Below, piece by piece: positions 45,208-57,100 of a stretch of DNA of 64,000 bases. The DNA is from Rutpela maculata (Eukaryota > Arthropoda > Insecta > Coleoptera > Cerambycidae). Each line of letters begins with the position of its first letter. Positions within the stretch are counted from its first letter, which is position 1. A program made the translations under genes and the position numbers. The notes below the pieces were generated by a model. That model saw only the letters and a list, made by a program, of their open reading frames with translations. It had not been told where the DNA came from and made no database searches. The stretch lies in NCBI GenBank assembly GCA_936432065.2, contig OW386293.2, positions 60,385,063 to 60,449,062 of the forward strand, given 5' to 3'.

Positions 45208-45320
45208 TTTTGCTCAAACTTAAAATGTCGTCGTTTCATAACATTGTAAGCCTATTTGAGCGACATTTATTATACCGGTACTAAACTTCCACTTCACTAC
45301 GTGAATGTGGAAATAGAAAC
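45208..45320 (-). repeat. R1 end fragment, diverged
   Basis: tgctcaaacttaaaatgtcg and then cttccactt...gtgaatgtggaaat preserve the hairpin end of R1 with substitutions. Confidence 0.7.
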
Positions 45321-45404
45321 AAAGTTTAAAATTTAATAAATGGAATCTTGGTAAGTTATTGAAATTTTGAACAAGAAATATAATAATAGAGCGCATGCTA
45401 TTTA

Positions 45405-45584
45405 TAGGCATTTTTTACTTGGGTTTCATAAGATGTTGAAGTTTTGCTTTTAAAACTGGGACACTTCGATCCAATTTTCTTCTTTTTATGAATTCCTTTA
45501 TTTGTTCGCCTGTGGGATAAGTTTTCTTATTGATAAAGGAACCAAATTCATTTTTCATAGAAGCTAATTCATCATTGGACCATC
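45405..45584 (-). CDS. Last exon of the unknown spliced gene
   Basis: The acceptor attttag precedes 45584. About 59 codons run to TAA at 45407-45405. It encodes the tryptophan-led, lysine-rich C-terminal domain. Confidence 0.65.
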
Positions 45585-48565
45585 CTAAAATTAATTTGCC
45601 GTATTTAAGTTTTTTCTATTTTCGTTTATGTTTTAACTTACCTCTTTTTCTTATTGGTTTTTTACGGGAAATATCTGAATCCTTATCGGTCTCATTTAAA
45701 TCTGTAAATAATTTTTGTTGTGATGAAAACGAATATGCATTTCTGTACATAATTTTGATATATTTATTATATATTAGTTAAATTCAAGAAACCTTACCCG
45801 AATTTCCCTGTTCCTTCATTTTTGTGTCAACAATTCGGTCATGGACGGCATCATTCCCTGTATCGTCCAAATTAGAAGTAATATTTCCATCACGGGACGA
45901 AGTGGATTTATTTACTTCATCTGCGACGCAAGGTTCATGGAAGGGTTTATCCAAATTAAGTGTTCCATCGTCTGTGCAAATTTAATTCATATTCAAAAAC
46001 ACCGGTAATGTTAAAAATAATGACAAAGTAAATGAGATATTAAAATTTCTGAGAATATAAAACAAATTTTATTTTACCTTCATTATCACTTTCTATGGCA
46101 TATTCTAAATCGGTATCAAAATCAATTTCTGCTAACGATTTGTCCTTATACTCTACTCTTTGTACTTATACTCCATTAGAAGTAACAGTTTGGAAACTTT
46201 TACCGTCTGGTATATGTCTGGTAATCTGAAAATAGAAACTGTAAAAAATATGTTTTGGACAAAAATCGGCGCTTGAAACTATGATGTCCTGTCCCTTATT
46301 TCCGAATTTCGTCAGTCAAAAAATATGAAAATATTTACACCAACAGAGGGCCTAAGGCCTAAGATTACTGGAAAAATAGAACGATATATCTAACGTTTAT
46401 AATTTTTGACAAAAAAATATACAGTGTGTCCAACTAGGTCGGCACCATATGGGAAACTTTTTTATTATTGGTTTTATGAAAAAAAGTTATTCTTGATAAA
46501 AAGTTTTGCATGACCTAGAACGTAAAATGAAATAATCAGATATCAATTTTTTGCAGTCGTATACGGGGTTTGTCGAAAAATGTTAATTTTGCTCAAGAGT
46601 AAAGTACCTTTATTTATTACAATATGGACAATCGTTATTAAGAAAAGTTGATCCTAATTGAAAACTACGGTCAGATATCCAATATTATCCATCTACCATG
46701 AAAAAACAATCTTTAATAATTTTTTCATGGTAGATGGATAATACTGGATATCTGGATACTGGATATCTGACCGTAGTTTTCAATTAGGATCAACTTTTCT
46801 TAATATCGACAATAGTTATTAAGAAAAGTTGATCCTAATTGAAAACTACGGTGAGATATCCAGTATTATCCATCTACTATGAAAAAATAGATATTATACC
46901 CAAAAATTATTAAAAATCGTTTTTTCATGGTAGATGGATAATATTGGATATCTGAGCGTAGTTTTCAATTAGGATCAACTTTTCTTAATAACGATTGTCG
47001 ATATTGTAATAAATAAAGGTACTTTACTCTTGAGCAAAATTTACATTTTTCGACAAACCTTGTATATGACTGCAAAAAACTGATATCTGATTATTTCATT
47101 TTGGGTTTTAGGCCATGCAAAACTTTTTATCAAGAATAACTTTTTTTCATAAAACCGATAATAAAAAAGTTTCCCATATGGTGCAGACTTAGTTGGACAC
47201 ACTGTATATATAACCTGAAAATATGTCCCCCTTATCTCTGAATTTCGTAAAAAAACTTGAAAACATTCACACTGATAGAGAGTCTAGTAAAGATTACCGA
47301 AAAAATAGATACACTTAACAATTATAATTATTGAGAAAAATAAATTACTTACTGCAGACTGACCCGTCGCGCCGACAGAGCCCGGCTGCGATTTATTTAG
47401 TTCTTGCTTGAAATTACTACTAGGTTGTGTTATTATTATTTATTTGTTAGATGTACGGAACTCTCGGCGTACGAGTACTCACACATGACCGGTTTTTTTC
47501 TCTTTTTAGTCCACTTTTATATAAGCTTGCTTTTATATTTTTAAATTTATATTTTGAAGGTTGTAACATTATTTATTCATTTATTTATTTATTTTATTAT
47601 TATATTTTTTCAAAATATTTTATTATTGGAATTAGGTAAGTACGTGTGGAAACTTTCAAGCAAATCGGATATGTGGAAGTGGATCCAAATTTGAATGCAA
47701 CATTTAACCTATTAACCTCATAGTCCACAATACATCGCTTTTTTTTTTTTAATGATTAGTAACAGGCTGAATTTTTGTGAGTAGCTTCGTTTTGACGAGA
47801 CGCCCAACTTTTCTCTCTGCGAAAATTCTCGATAGTGGTAGCTAATAGCAAAAATTATTTTTTCTATTTCACACGAATTAGACAATTAGAAGTTTATAAA
47901 AATGCACTTAATTGATGTAAATTGTAACCGTCCTAACTCGCAAAGCATGTGAGATGAAAAAAAAAATACATATAATTTCTGCATAAAAATAACAATGAAT
48001 AACTTTTGTTTAAAAGTATTTTTGTATTGTGCATAATATTGGAATAACAGTAATAAATTTCTTTTCGCTACGTAAGCAGTAAGAGGGCAAAAAAACACCA
48101 TCCTCCATCCAACACCATCCAGCATTTCAACATTGTTTTTCTAACTGGTCAAATGCATTGGATGACCTTAAAGGTACTCGCAAATACATCAAACACATTC
48201 GAATGGCACCACAATTTTTATTTTTGATAATCGAAGTTCATTAGGATAATCTGGACAATATACATATAGTTCTTTCAAATTAGTTAGTGAATGCAGACCC
48301 ATATAAGATATTCAGTCATTGTAGTTAACAAGACTGTATAACAAATTATTAGAAGAAACTTTTACTAATCTTAATATTGATGAGAAGAGCGACGTAGAAT
48401 ATTTTAAACCTATAGCAACGTAATCTACGTTTATTAAATTATAGACTATCTTGCTGATAAAGAAAATGCTAAAAATTATTTAGAATACTAAATAAGAAAA
48501 GAGAGGTACTTACGGTTAATCTTTTTTGCCATTTGCAAAATTAAATCAGTTCTTCTAGAAACCAT
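45405..48565 (-). CDS. Spliced gene of unknown function, partly reconstructed
   Basis: Six exons are proposed on the minus strand: 48565-48514, 47419-47353, 46225-46078, 45971-45798, 45701-45642 and 45584-45405. Each has GT/AG junctions, several with GTAAGT donors. The last five exons join without breaking frame (phases 0, 1, 1, 1). The phase from exon 1 to the next does not fit, so at least one small exon is missing. The product is acidic and serine/aspartate-rich in the middle, then basic (SRKKPIRKR). It ends in a compact helical segment that starts WSNDELASMKNEF and closes with LQHLMKPK and a stop. The exon at 46225 contains a TAA at 46168-46166 beside a 20-bp near-duplication. That may be a real null, a polymorphism or an error. 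The family is not recognised. Confidence 0.6.
45642..45701 (-). CDS. Internal exon, 60 bp
   Basis: Acceptor ttatttacag, donor GTAAGT. Encodes an acidic stretch and then SRKKPIRKR, which could act as a nuclear localisation signal. Confidence 0.6.
45798..45971 (-). CDS. Internal exon, 174 bp
   Basis: Acceptor ttgcacag, donor GTAAGG. Acidic and polar content without a recognisable domain. Confidence 0.6.
46078..46225 (-). CDS. Internal exon with an in-frame TAA
   Basis: Acceptor tattttcag, donor GTAAAA. It begins ITRHIPDGKSFQTVTSNG and then meets TAA at 46168. Two near-copies of gagtataag(t/g)acaaa, 20 bp apart, overlap the stop. After it, EYKDKSLAEIDFDTDL remains in the same frame. Confidence 0.55.
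46422..47204. mobile_element. Palindromic MITE with CAGTGTGTCC termini at TA
   Basis: Ends cagtgtgtccaacta and its complement tagttggacacactg, flanked by TA on both sides, fit Tc1/mariner-type target choice. The element is 783 bp and palindromic overall. Its centre holds two further palindromes (about 46634-46799 and 46810-46986), each built on aagttgatcctaattgaaaa. It lies in an intron of the gene above. It has no coding capacity. Confidence 0.85.
47353..47419 (-). CDS. Upstream exon, boundary at 5' side uncertain
   Basis: Donor GTAAGT at 47352. The open frame reads SNFKQELNKSQPGSVGATG. The acceptor (cctag) is weak. Its coding end is in phase with the exon at 46225. Confidence 0.45.
48514..48565 (-). 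CDS. First coding exon
   Basis: ATG at 48565-48563 opens 17 codons (MVSRRTDLILQMAKKIN) before a strong GTAAGT donor. No TATA box is obvious upstream. Confidence 0.5.
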
Positions 48566-50639
48566 ATTTTCCAAATTTCACGCACTACGAAACTGCGTTA
48601 TATTTTTGATATTCTTTGTTTGGCTGATGTCGAGAGACTACAAACTTTTTACCTTCGCCTGCCAGAATTTAAAGCCGTTTGAACGATGCAATAAATTGCA
48701 CTAACTTGTACAATTTTTATTGCGTCGTCTAATAAACATTTCGTGCAATTTGACATCTGCAAGAACTTGAGCAATAAACTGCCAAATTAGAGATTTGGTT
48801 TTTCCCAAATTAGGTGCTTTACAAATGCGACCGAGCGATCGCAATAAAATTGGTTACTTATTACTAGTGGAATAAATTATCTTCGAAAATTGTTGTTTTT
48901 TTTTTCTAAAATAGAACCAGATCAAACCGATATATTTTTCTTAAGGATGATGTTTTCTATAAACACATTGACGACCTTTTTTCTGTACCGGACTTATTAA
49001 TTCATAGAACTAGTTATGCACCTATAATTTCAATTATCACGTAATAGAAATACGAAATACTTGAGATACTAAATTATGATTATTATTTTTTTAAATCGAA
49101 AGCAGATGCATATTATATTGTATACCATCAATATTACTAGAGACATACTACTTACTTTAGCGTTAAATTATTGTAAGCCACTCCTTTTATATCAAATTTG
49201 CAGATAAAAGTTGAAGCTAAAAGTTTCTCCAAAAGTAGAATTTCCTCTACATTAAAATACTTTGATTTAAATTCTACAGTAAAACGCCAGGTAACTTAAA
49301 AATATTAAATTTTGCTGACATCATATACATTCAACAGGTAACCAAGTTAGGCGTGTCATACAGCAAAAATTCTAGTCGAGAAACCGTGGGCTTAACATAC
49401 AACGACGGCATACGACGTATTGACTTAACAGGCAACGACAGGTGGCATGATTCTGCTGGAGGTACCATGCAGCAATTGAGATAACCATCATATATGTATA
49501 TACAAAATGTCTGTCATAATGTGTGGTATCTATTCTTATATATAGAACAACGTTCTGCATAATTATTGTTTAATTATCAGTATTTCTTTAAATATAGTCG
49601 CCATATTATGACGGTTTTTTTTTCGTTTCGCACGGCTATATTCAAATGGTTGTGAAACCCATAATTTTAAAGGTATGTCAACAAATTATGTTTCAACTGA
49701 AAGAAAATAATATAAATTATATGATTTATTTTCATATTTTAACAATTTTATCATACTATCTGATCAAAAAAATTCAAACACCGCTTTTTCACAAAGAACC
49801 GCACATTTTCAGGTTAGAAGAAGTAATTAATGATCATGAATTCGTTCAATTGACCTATTAAAACCATGAAAAAAATGTCACATGAAATTTTCCTGTACGA
49901 TTCATTCTAAAGATTTTACTGAGCAATAGTCATGTATCGTATAATTTTCCCCATTCCGTGGCCTAGTATTGTGTGTAAAATGTCCTGACGGGTCCCTAGG
50001 CGAGAAAAAAATGCGGCCCTGTATTTATCTTTGATTTTTCCTATTCTCGTCCCCTTTCTTTCTTTACTACTTTGTTACCTATTTAGGGTTGTGGGTTATT
50101 TTGATAAAGATTTTTACATTGCTGGATGTATGGAGCTATTTCTAAAGCCATTATAATAATAAAAAAATATCATGTATTTGTAAGAATCTCGGAAATGATT
50201 TCGTAAATTTTCATCTTACAGTATTTTTTTTGCATAAACCAACAAAAAAATCATATGAAGGAAATTTTGTCGACTTTAAAAAATTCAACTGCAGTTCTGT
50301 TTTATGTGATACACTGCTCTCTTCAAAGTATGTATATTTCTTTATTAAATCAGCAATTTAAAATACACTACTATTATCTTTATTATTTAATAATAATATT
50401 GAAGTTTAAATTTGAAGTTTATCTTTTAAAGAGTCATTAATGAAACTAAATAAAAACATTTGAATAATAATTAGTTAACTAATATTAATTTCAAAAATTA
50501 AAGTATACAGTGTGAGTTTTAAGTGCGTACTTAGGTTTAAACCAAGTATTCTTGGTATCTATAGAAACCCATCAATACATTATTTTTTTAAATTCCAAAC
50601 AGATTTTTTTTAGAACTGCTTATTACTCACAATAGTCTC

Positions 50640-50672
<33 letters not shown>

Positions 50673-51125
50673 CATTATTCATGCATTCGATTTACATTTT
50701 TTTGTTTGTTAAAAAATAATAAACAATGTCAATCAATTATAGTCCACGAATTTGTCTAGGGTCCAAATACAGTCTTAAGGCTTATCCTGTATATTTTATA
50801 TACAACAAATGTTCTAAAACTGCATCATCTTATCATCTTGCTGCAATAGAGGAAATTTCTCACTAAATTTGGCTAACAATTAGGGATAGCTCTTTCCCGC
50901 TTCTTTTTACAGATGTCTGAGTTTGAATACCCGCCGGCTGTCCGGATCATAATAAAAATATACCTACCTCTTGCACATGATTTAGTTTTGAAAATATATT
51001 ATGTTCTTGTCAAAAAATATGACATTTTCTATACTATTATGAAATTAAACATTAATGATATTTTTGCTAGTACCAAACTTTTTTAATGATAAAAAAACCT
51101 CTCAAATTGTTAATTCTCCAAGAGT
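48566..51125. other. Unassigned AT-rich sequence
   Basis: It contains an (ATT)n run at about 50641-50672. A stretch near 50505-50600 (tacagtgtgagttttaagtg, tatctatagaaa) resembles 40216-40300. No gene was identified, and the small frames (for example 49646-49861) show no splice or domain support. Confidence 0.4.
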
Positions 51126-51129
51126 TTTT

Positions 51130-51690
51130 AACAATATAGATTAGTTCACAAGTTCAAAGCTGTGTTAATGCTTGATAAAGCTCGTAAAAATATGAGTGAG
51201 GGCCCATTGGATTCGGAGTGATGTCTAGAAAAATGTGCAAAAGTTTCAAACCCGCACATAAACAATTGCAAAAGTTATAAACAAATGAAGATTGAAAAAA
51301 TAACGAGTTTCGTTTTCTGCAAATAACTCGAAAACTATTAATATTTAAGAAATTTTAAACAAATATTCTTAAAGAGGAAGAAATGTCCAATAAAAAAGTC
51401 CCAACTTCTGAAACTATCTCTATTATTAATGGTTTTAATTTAATGTTGAAAATAGAACTCCGTGCGACGAACACTAAGCCGTTACGATGCTCTGAAATCG
51501 GCCGTAATAAATAAAAATATTTTTTTGTTATTAAAAATTAAAAAAATTATATTATTATTTAGACACTTAAAGGAACAATATCCCGTCGGAAAAAAATTGT
51601 TTCACCGATTTTTCATAAAATGAGCCTGTTGTTAATTAACAAATTTGTTTAGAGTTTACGTTTATATTTCAAGTTGGATAATTATTAAAC
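51130..51690. repeat. Dispersed repeat, mate at 33330-33905
   Basis: Same landmarks and order as the mate; it diverges after gataattatt. Confidence 0.8.
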
Positions 51691-51806
51691 AAAAGCCACT
51701 AAAATTATTTCGCTTTGTGGAGAACTTATGTCAACTATACTTTATGGGATTATGACATTTCGATGTTTTTAATTGTTATAGTCTATTACTTATTAATTAT
51801 TTAACT

Positions 51807-52044
51807 AGTTATGTGAGCATCATCCCTATCTTTGCTGACTATGCCTAATGACCTATTTCTAGTTAATAAGATAAGACGAAGTTTATAAATACTGGTACTG
51901 TGGGAACGCTCACCAGATTTTTATCCACGCTTGAGCTTATAACTTGTATTCGTGTAACGTTTTTGAATAAAATTGTTTTTTGTGAATCTAAAAGTTTTTT
52001 GGATCTTTTTTAAAAACGCGTCTTCTAGTATCGAAGACTTATTT
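51807..52044 (+). repeat. 5' LTR of ERV-B
   Basis: 238 bp with a TATAAAT box at 51884-51890 and AATAAA at 51967-51972. Identical by eye to 59599-59836. Confidence 0.95.
51884..51890 (+). promoter_or_regulatory. TATA box in the ERV-B 5' LTR
   Basis: TATAAAT. Transcription would start about 25-30 bp downstream, near actgtgggaac. Confidence 0.6.
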
Positions 52045-52054
52045 GGCGCAGTCG
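52044..52054 (+). other. Primer binding site of ERV-B, tRNA-Ser type
   Basis: TGGCGCAGTCG matches the complement of a serine tRNA 3' end over 11 bases, fewer than the 18 in ERV-A. Its first T coincides with the last LTR base. Confidence 0.7.
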
Positions 52055-52306
52055 TGCAGATTTAAGTCAGTTGATTAGTAGTGCATCGTGCAAGAATAAT
52101 CAACGTGAAATTTCAGTTTCTTAGGACTTAAAGAAAAGAACTCTACGTGTCGTGTAGTGCACAGTGAAGAAAATAGACAAAAGACTCACTGCAAATTGAA
52201 CCGAGTAGATTTGCAATAAAAAGTGCGAAAAAGACAAAGTTCGAGCAAGTGCAGTTCCAGCTGGTAAACTTCTCCAGAGGCGCAGCAAACGCATCTTCCA
52301 ATCAGG

Positions 52307-52308
52307 GT
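52307..52308 (+). promoter_or_regulatory. Candidate 5' splice site for ERV-B env
   Basis: cagg|GTAAGT in the leader. Two other candidates exist: 52380-52381 (agGTAAGA) and 52469-52470 (aaaGTAAGT). Confidence 0.45.
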
Positions 52309-52746
52309 AAGTCGAGTTTGTTTCCCTTTGTCCACTTCCTGGGTATATATCGTATAAACTCAAGAAATTTAATTATTAGGTAAGAACATTTTTGTTCAGC
52401 TGCCGAGTTTTTACAATCAGTGTAAAATATCTTGCAGATTCACTATCGTGTGAAACGTAGTTAAGAAAGTAAGTTAGGAAAAAGAAATCAATTCGAGACT
52501 AAGAAATTTTTTTTTTGAAAATACAATTCCGAGAATTTTACTAATTTTTATTCACTTTATTATAGTTTATCATATAGAAAATTTCCGTTACCTTACAGTT
52601 TGTAAAATAAACTAATTTACAAAATTCAAAAGTACCAATAGACATAAATTACTTATTACCAATAACCTTTGCTAATAGTCTGGTCAAATTCAAAATTTCC
52701 CAGGTTAAAATAATTATTTGGGAAATCATTATTTTATTTATGATTC

Positions 52747-54177
52747 ATGAACGATAACTCAATAGACTCAGTAATTTGTTCACTCAGCTCTTTATCTTTA
52801 AATAATTCTGATTTAAACGAATCTTCAAACAATCCGGATTTAAACGAAATACAAACTCCCAAAATGCCCGAGGTAATTAATATTAATGTTCTAAAACTGT
52901 ATGCCGACTCAATACCACCTTATGATGGGTCCGAACTCGAATTAGAACCCTTCATCAACGCCGTTGACGAGTTTTATGAACTATACTTTAGTACGGACCT
53001 AGCACTAAATAAATGCATTGAGCGCATTATAGCCGGTAAACTAAGAGACAGAGCCCGTATGCTAATAGGCGCTCGCCCCGAGTTGAATACTTGGTTATTA
53101 ATAAGAAAAAATCTTAGAGAGACGTTCGGAGACAACCGATCAATAGACATTTTAGAACAAACCTTATTTACTATGACAATGCAACGTAACGAAAGTCCCC
53201 TTGAATTTGCTAGACGAATTCAGACAAACCGCAGCAAACTTTGCTTCAAACTAAATTCAAAACCTGCCACAGAAATGACCAACGAGAAAAAATTAATTTA
53301 TATTGACCAATACGAATCCCAAAGTCTAAAAGTCTTTTTACGTAATTTAAATATGCGAACCTGTGACTTTATTAGGTCCAGAAACCCCAAGGTTTTAGAA
53401 GAAGCCATAAACCTGTATCTCGAAAGCGAAAACTTTGTGCAATCTCAAATCCAGACTCAAAATTTAATTAGCAAACAACCCTATAATACTCAAATAGCGC
53501 AACAGAATATTAATAAATTTCAGAATCAAAACCCATTTGTAGCGCAACAGAACATTAACAAATTTCAGAATCAAAACCCATTTAAACAAAACTTCCAAAA
53601 TCAATTTTTGCAATTTCCACCACAACAGAGCTTCCCCAGTCAACCCATACCGATTCAACCTAGACCAAATACAAATTATAGATTCCCCACAAATAATCAA
53701 GTTTTTGGAAATCAACAAAAACAAAATGTGTTCAGGCCAAATCCAAACAGGACCCCTCAACATGCACCAGAACCAATGTCAATACAGTCGCGACAAAACT
53801 TTACCACGAATAAAAATTTCCAAAACCAACCACAACCCAGAATAACCTCTGCCCAAGTGAGACAACAATTTCCATGGGTACAACGCACCCAAACCCCTAA
53901 ATATACTGTACAAGAGTTACACGCAATAAACGACGAATCATCCGATTTCGCAAATGATATTGAAAACACAGGTTACTTTTATCCTGAATATCAAGACAAT
54001 GCCAATTTTGACAATCATCAATTAATTACAGAAGACGAAACAAATCAAAAAATCGATCAATACTACAATCTGTATAACCAAGAATTTACAGAAGCCCCAG
54101 TAGACAACGCGAATTATGACCCAAACCTCGATAACCCAAATTTTCTCAAACTTCCTCAAACAGACAGACAGACATAA
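52747..54177 (+). CDS. gag: ERV-B gag, no zinc knuckle
   Basis: 476 residues. A serine/asparagine-rich N-terminus is followed by a helical capsid-like region with a NESPLEFARRIQTNR segment comparable to GESALTFISRLQ of ERV-A. The C-terminal half is rich in Q, N, F and P and contains two near-identical copies of an AQQNINKFQNQNPF segment. No CX2CX4HX4C motif is present anywhere; RNA binding must rest on the basic/glutamine-rich tail, as is known for gypsy itself. A short upstream frame starts at an ATG a few bases before the gag ATG. The stop is at 54175-54177. Confidence 0.92.
   Translation: MNDNSIDSVICSLSSLSLNNSDLNESSNNPDLNEIQTPKMPEVININVLKLYADSIPPYDGSELELEPFINAVDEFYELYFSTDLALNKCIERIIAGKLRDRARMLIGARPELNTWLLIRKNLRETFGDNRSIDILEQTLFTMTMQRNESPLEFARRIQTNRSKLCFKLNSKPATEMTNEKKLIYIDQYESQSLKVFLRNLNMRTCDFIRSRNPKVLEEAINLYLESENFVQSQIQTQNLISKQPYNTQIAQQNINKFQNQNPFVAQQNINKFQNQNPFKQNFQNQFLQFPPQQSFPSQPIPIQPRPNTNYRFPTNNQVFGNQQKQNVFRPNPNRTPQHAPEPMSIQSRQNFTTNKNFQNQPQPRITSAQVRQQFPWVQRTQTPKYTVQELHAINDESSDFANDIENTGYFYPEYQDNANFDNHQLITEDETNQKIDQYYNLYNQEFTEAPVDNANYDPNLDNPNFLKLPQTDRQT
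54138..54144 (+). promoter_or_regulatory. -1 frameshift site, gag to pol (ERV-B)
   Basis: AAATTTT read as A AAT TTT in the gag frame is a canonical X XXY YYZ slippery heptamer. It lies 30 bases before the gag stop, directly after the last stop in the pol frame. Confidence 0.75.
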
Positions 54178-57100
54178 CATTTAATGCATATATAAACGCT
54201 CTACCATACATCCAAACTACCAATCCTGATCTAAAACTACTAATTGATACTGGCTGTAACGTTTCCATGCTAAGGCCAATCGTAGCCGAATTATATTTTC
54301 CAAATTTTATGTATAAAGCACCTTCACTATTACAGTCAATAGGCCAAGCACGTGAGGCCGTGTATAAGGCAAAAATACCAGCCTTTAAGGAATTGCAAAC
54401 GAATGAAGTAATAGAATTTACACTATATCCCTTTTCAGATTATTTCGACGGAATTATAGGCCTAGATGAATTAAGAAAACTAAAATTACAGATGGATTTT
54501 ACAAATCAAATCCTATATAATGAAAAAATCAAAATACCGTTTAAGTATCGCGAAAAACACACGCAAACGCACATGAAAATCGAAATACCACCCTACCAAA
54601 CTATCAATAAATTATTTTATGTAAATAAACGAGAGGGAAATATTTTAATTCCTGAACAAAACCTTTTTGGACTATACATTCCTGAAACTTTAACGTATGC
54701 AGAGAACTTTCGCGCTAGATTCGAAATTCAAAACAATACCGATCAGGCATTATGTGTAGAAATTAGAACACCTTTTGACGTTTCATTGTATGATCCCGAG
54801 CATTTCGAAATGTACAATATTGAAGACGCGCTACCCTTCTATTCTAACCAGATAAACCAACATAAAAATCTAAACGATTTAATTCGAACCGACCACATGA
54901 ACAAAGAGGAACGTGACGAAATATTAAAACTTATAAATAAATTCCCCGATATCTTTTATCACGCCGATCAAAAATTGTCATTTACCAATAAAATAAAACA
55001 CGAAATAAAGACGTCCGATGAAATCCCCATCCACGTAAAAACCTATCGTTTTCCACACTTCCATAAAACCGAAGTAAACACACAAATAAATAAAATGTTA
55101 AATGACGGCATTATCAGACCGAGTCAGTCACCCTGGTCCAGCCCAATTTGGATAGTCCCAAAAAAGGCAGACGCGTCCGGAAAGAAAAAATGGCGCATCG
55201 TGGTCGATTACAGACGACTGAACGAAAAAACAATAGACGACAGATACCCAATACCAAACATAGATGACATACTCGACAAGTTAGGGAAGTGTAATTACTT
55301 CACAACCTTAGATTTGGCCAGCGGATTTCATCAAATTGAGATGCAACAAAGTAGCATCGAAAAAACAGCATTTAATGTTGAAAACGGCCATTATGAGTAT
55401 CTGCGCATGCCGTTTGGCCTTAAAAATGCTCCAGCCACCTTTCAACGTGTGATGGACCATGTTTTGCGTGAACTTCAAAACAAAATATGTCTCGTCTATA
55501 TGGACGACATAATTATATTCAGTACCTCCCTTCAGGAGCACATTCAAAATCTGAAACAAGTGTTTTCCAAACTGAGAGATGCCAAATTAAAAATACAACT
55601 CGACAAGTCGGAATTCCTAAAGCAAAATGTCGAATTTTTAGGCCATGTTATCACACCGCAAGGTATAAAACCTAATCCTAACAAAATCCGCGCAATCAAA
55701 AGCTTCCCCATACCCAAGACGGCACGCGAAATAAAATCCTTTTTAGGCCTACTTGGATTTTATAGAAAATTTATAAAAGATTTTGCGAAGATTACAAAAC
55801 CGTTTACGAAATGTTTGAAAAAAGGAGAAAAAGTTATTCATTCACCGGAATTTTTATCAGCATTCGAGACCTGCAAAAATATACTTACCAATGAACCATT
55901 ACTACAATATCCCGACTTCACAAAACCCTTCATATTGACAACCGATGCTAGCAACTATGCCATCGGGGCGGTACTATCACAGGGGCCCATAGGTAGCGAT
56001 AAACCAATAGCATACGCCAGTCGCACCCTTAACGCCGCTGAAATAAACTACAGCACGATAGAAAAAGACCTTTTATCAATTGTAAATTTTACCAAATATT
56101 TCCGACCAATATTATTCGGCCATAAATTCACTATAATTACAGATCATAAACCCCTACAATGGGTCAATAATTTAAAGGAGCCTAACAGTCGCCTTATGCG
56201 CTGGCGTCTGAAATTAATGGAATATGACTACGACATAATGTACAAAAAAGGAAAAGAAAATAAAGTGGCAGACGCTCTTTCGCGTATTGAAATTCAACCC
56301 GAAATACATCCAATAGAAAACGAATCTATTGCCGGAAATCTAGATGAATCGGAACAAAACAAATTAGGAACCGACTTCCCCGAATTAACATATGATGACT
56401 TAATTGACCTAGATAATGTGTCGGATAATGAAGTCTCCCCCCAAGATTTAATTAGGAACAACACTTCAAAAATTAATATAATTTCGGACACACAAATTTG
56501 CCCACCTAGACCCCAAATGTCAAACGAAACAGTACATTCCGCGATCGAAAACCCCGTACTAGATATCCCTATCTCAGAAAACGCAATTAACACATTTAAA
56601 AATCAATTAATGATGACAGCCAGCGAAGACACTACTCGTACTCATGTAAAACTTACAAAACCCTTTGGAATAAAAACTAGATATCAAATAACCTTTCCAT
56701 ATAGAGATAAAGACTCATTCGAAAATGAGGTAGTAAAAACATTTAAAGAATATGTAAAACCTAAAACACTACACGGAATGCTAGTCGACGAACGAGTCAT
56801 AAAAGGAATAATCCCTATGTTACAACGACATTTCCAACATTCAGCTTTCAAACTAGTACAAACAAATAATTACCTCGACGATATCGAAAAACCAGAACTA
56901 CAGCAACAAAAAATTAAATACCATCACGAACAAAAAACTGTACATAGAGGCATTAACGAAACCATTCTTGCTTTGCGAAAATTATATTTTTGGCCCAACC
57001 TAAGCAATGACGTAATAAATTATATAAATACCTGTGTTACCTGCCAAAAAAACAAATATGAAAGGCACCCACACAAAATAATATTTCAACCAACCCCTAT

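Noticed and set aside
49646..49861. 71-residue hydrophobic frame
   Set aside because: No signal, splice or repeat support; typical of chance frames in AT-rich DNA.
50641..50672. (ATT)n run as a possible LINE tail
   Set aside because: No LINE-like sequence adjoins it on either strand.
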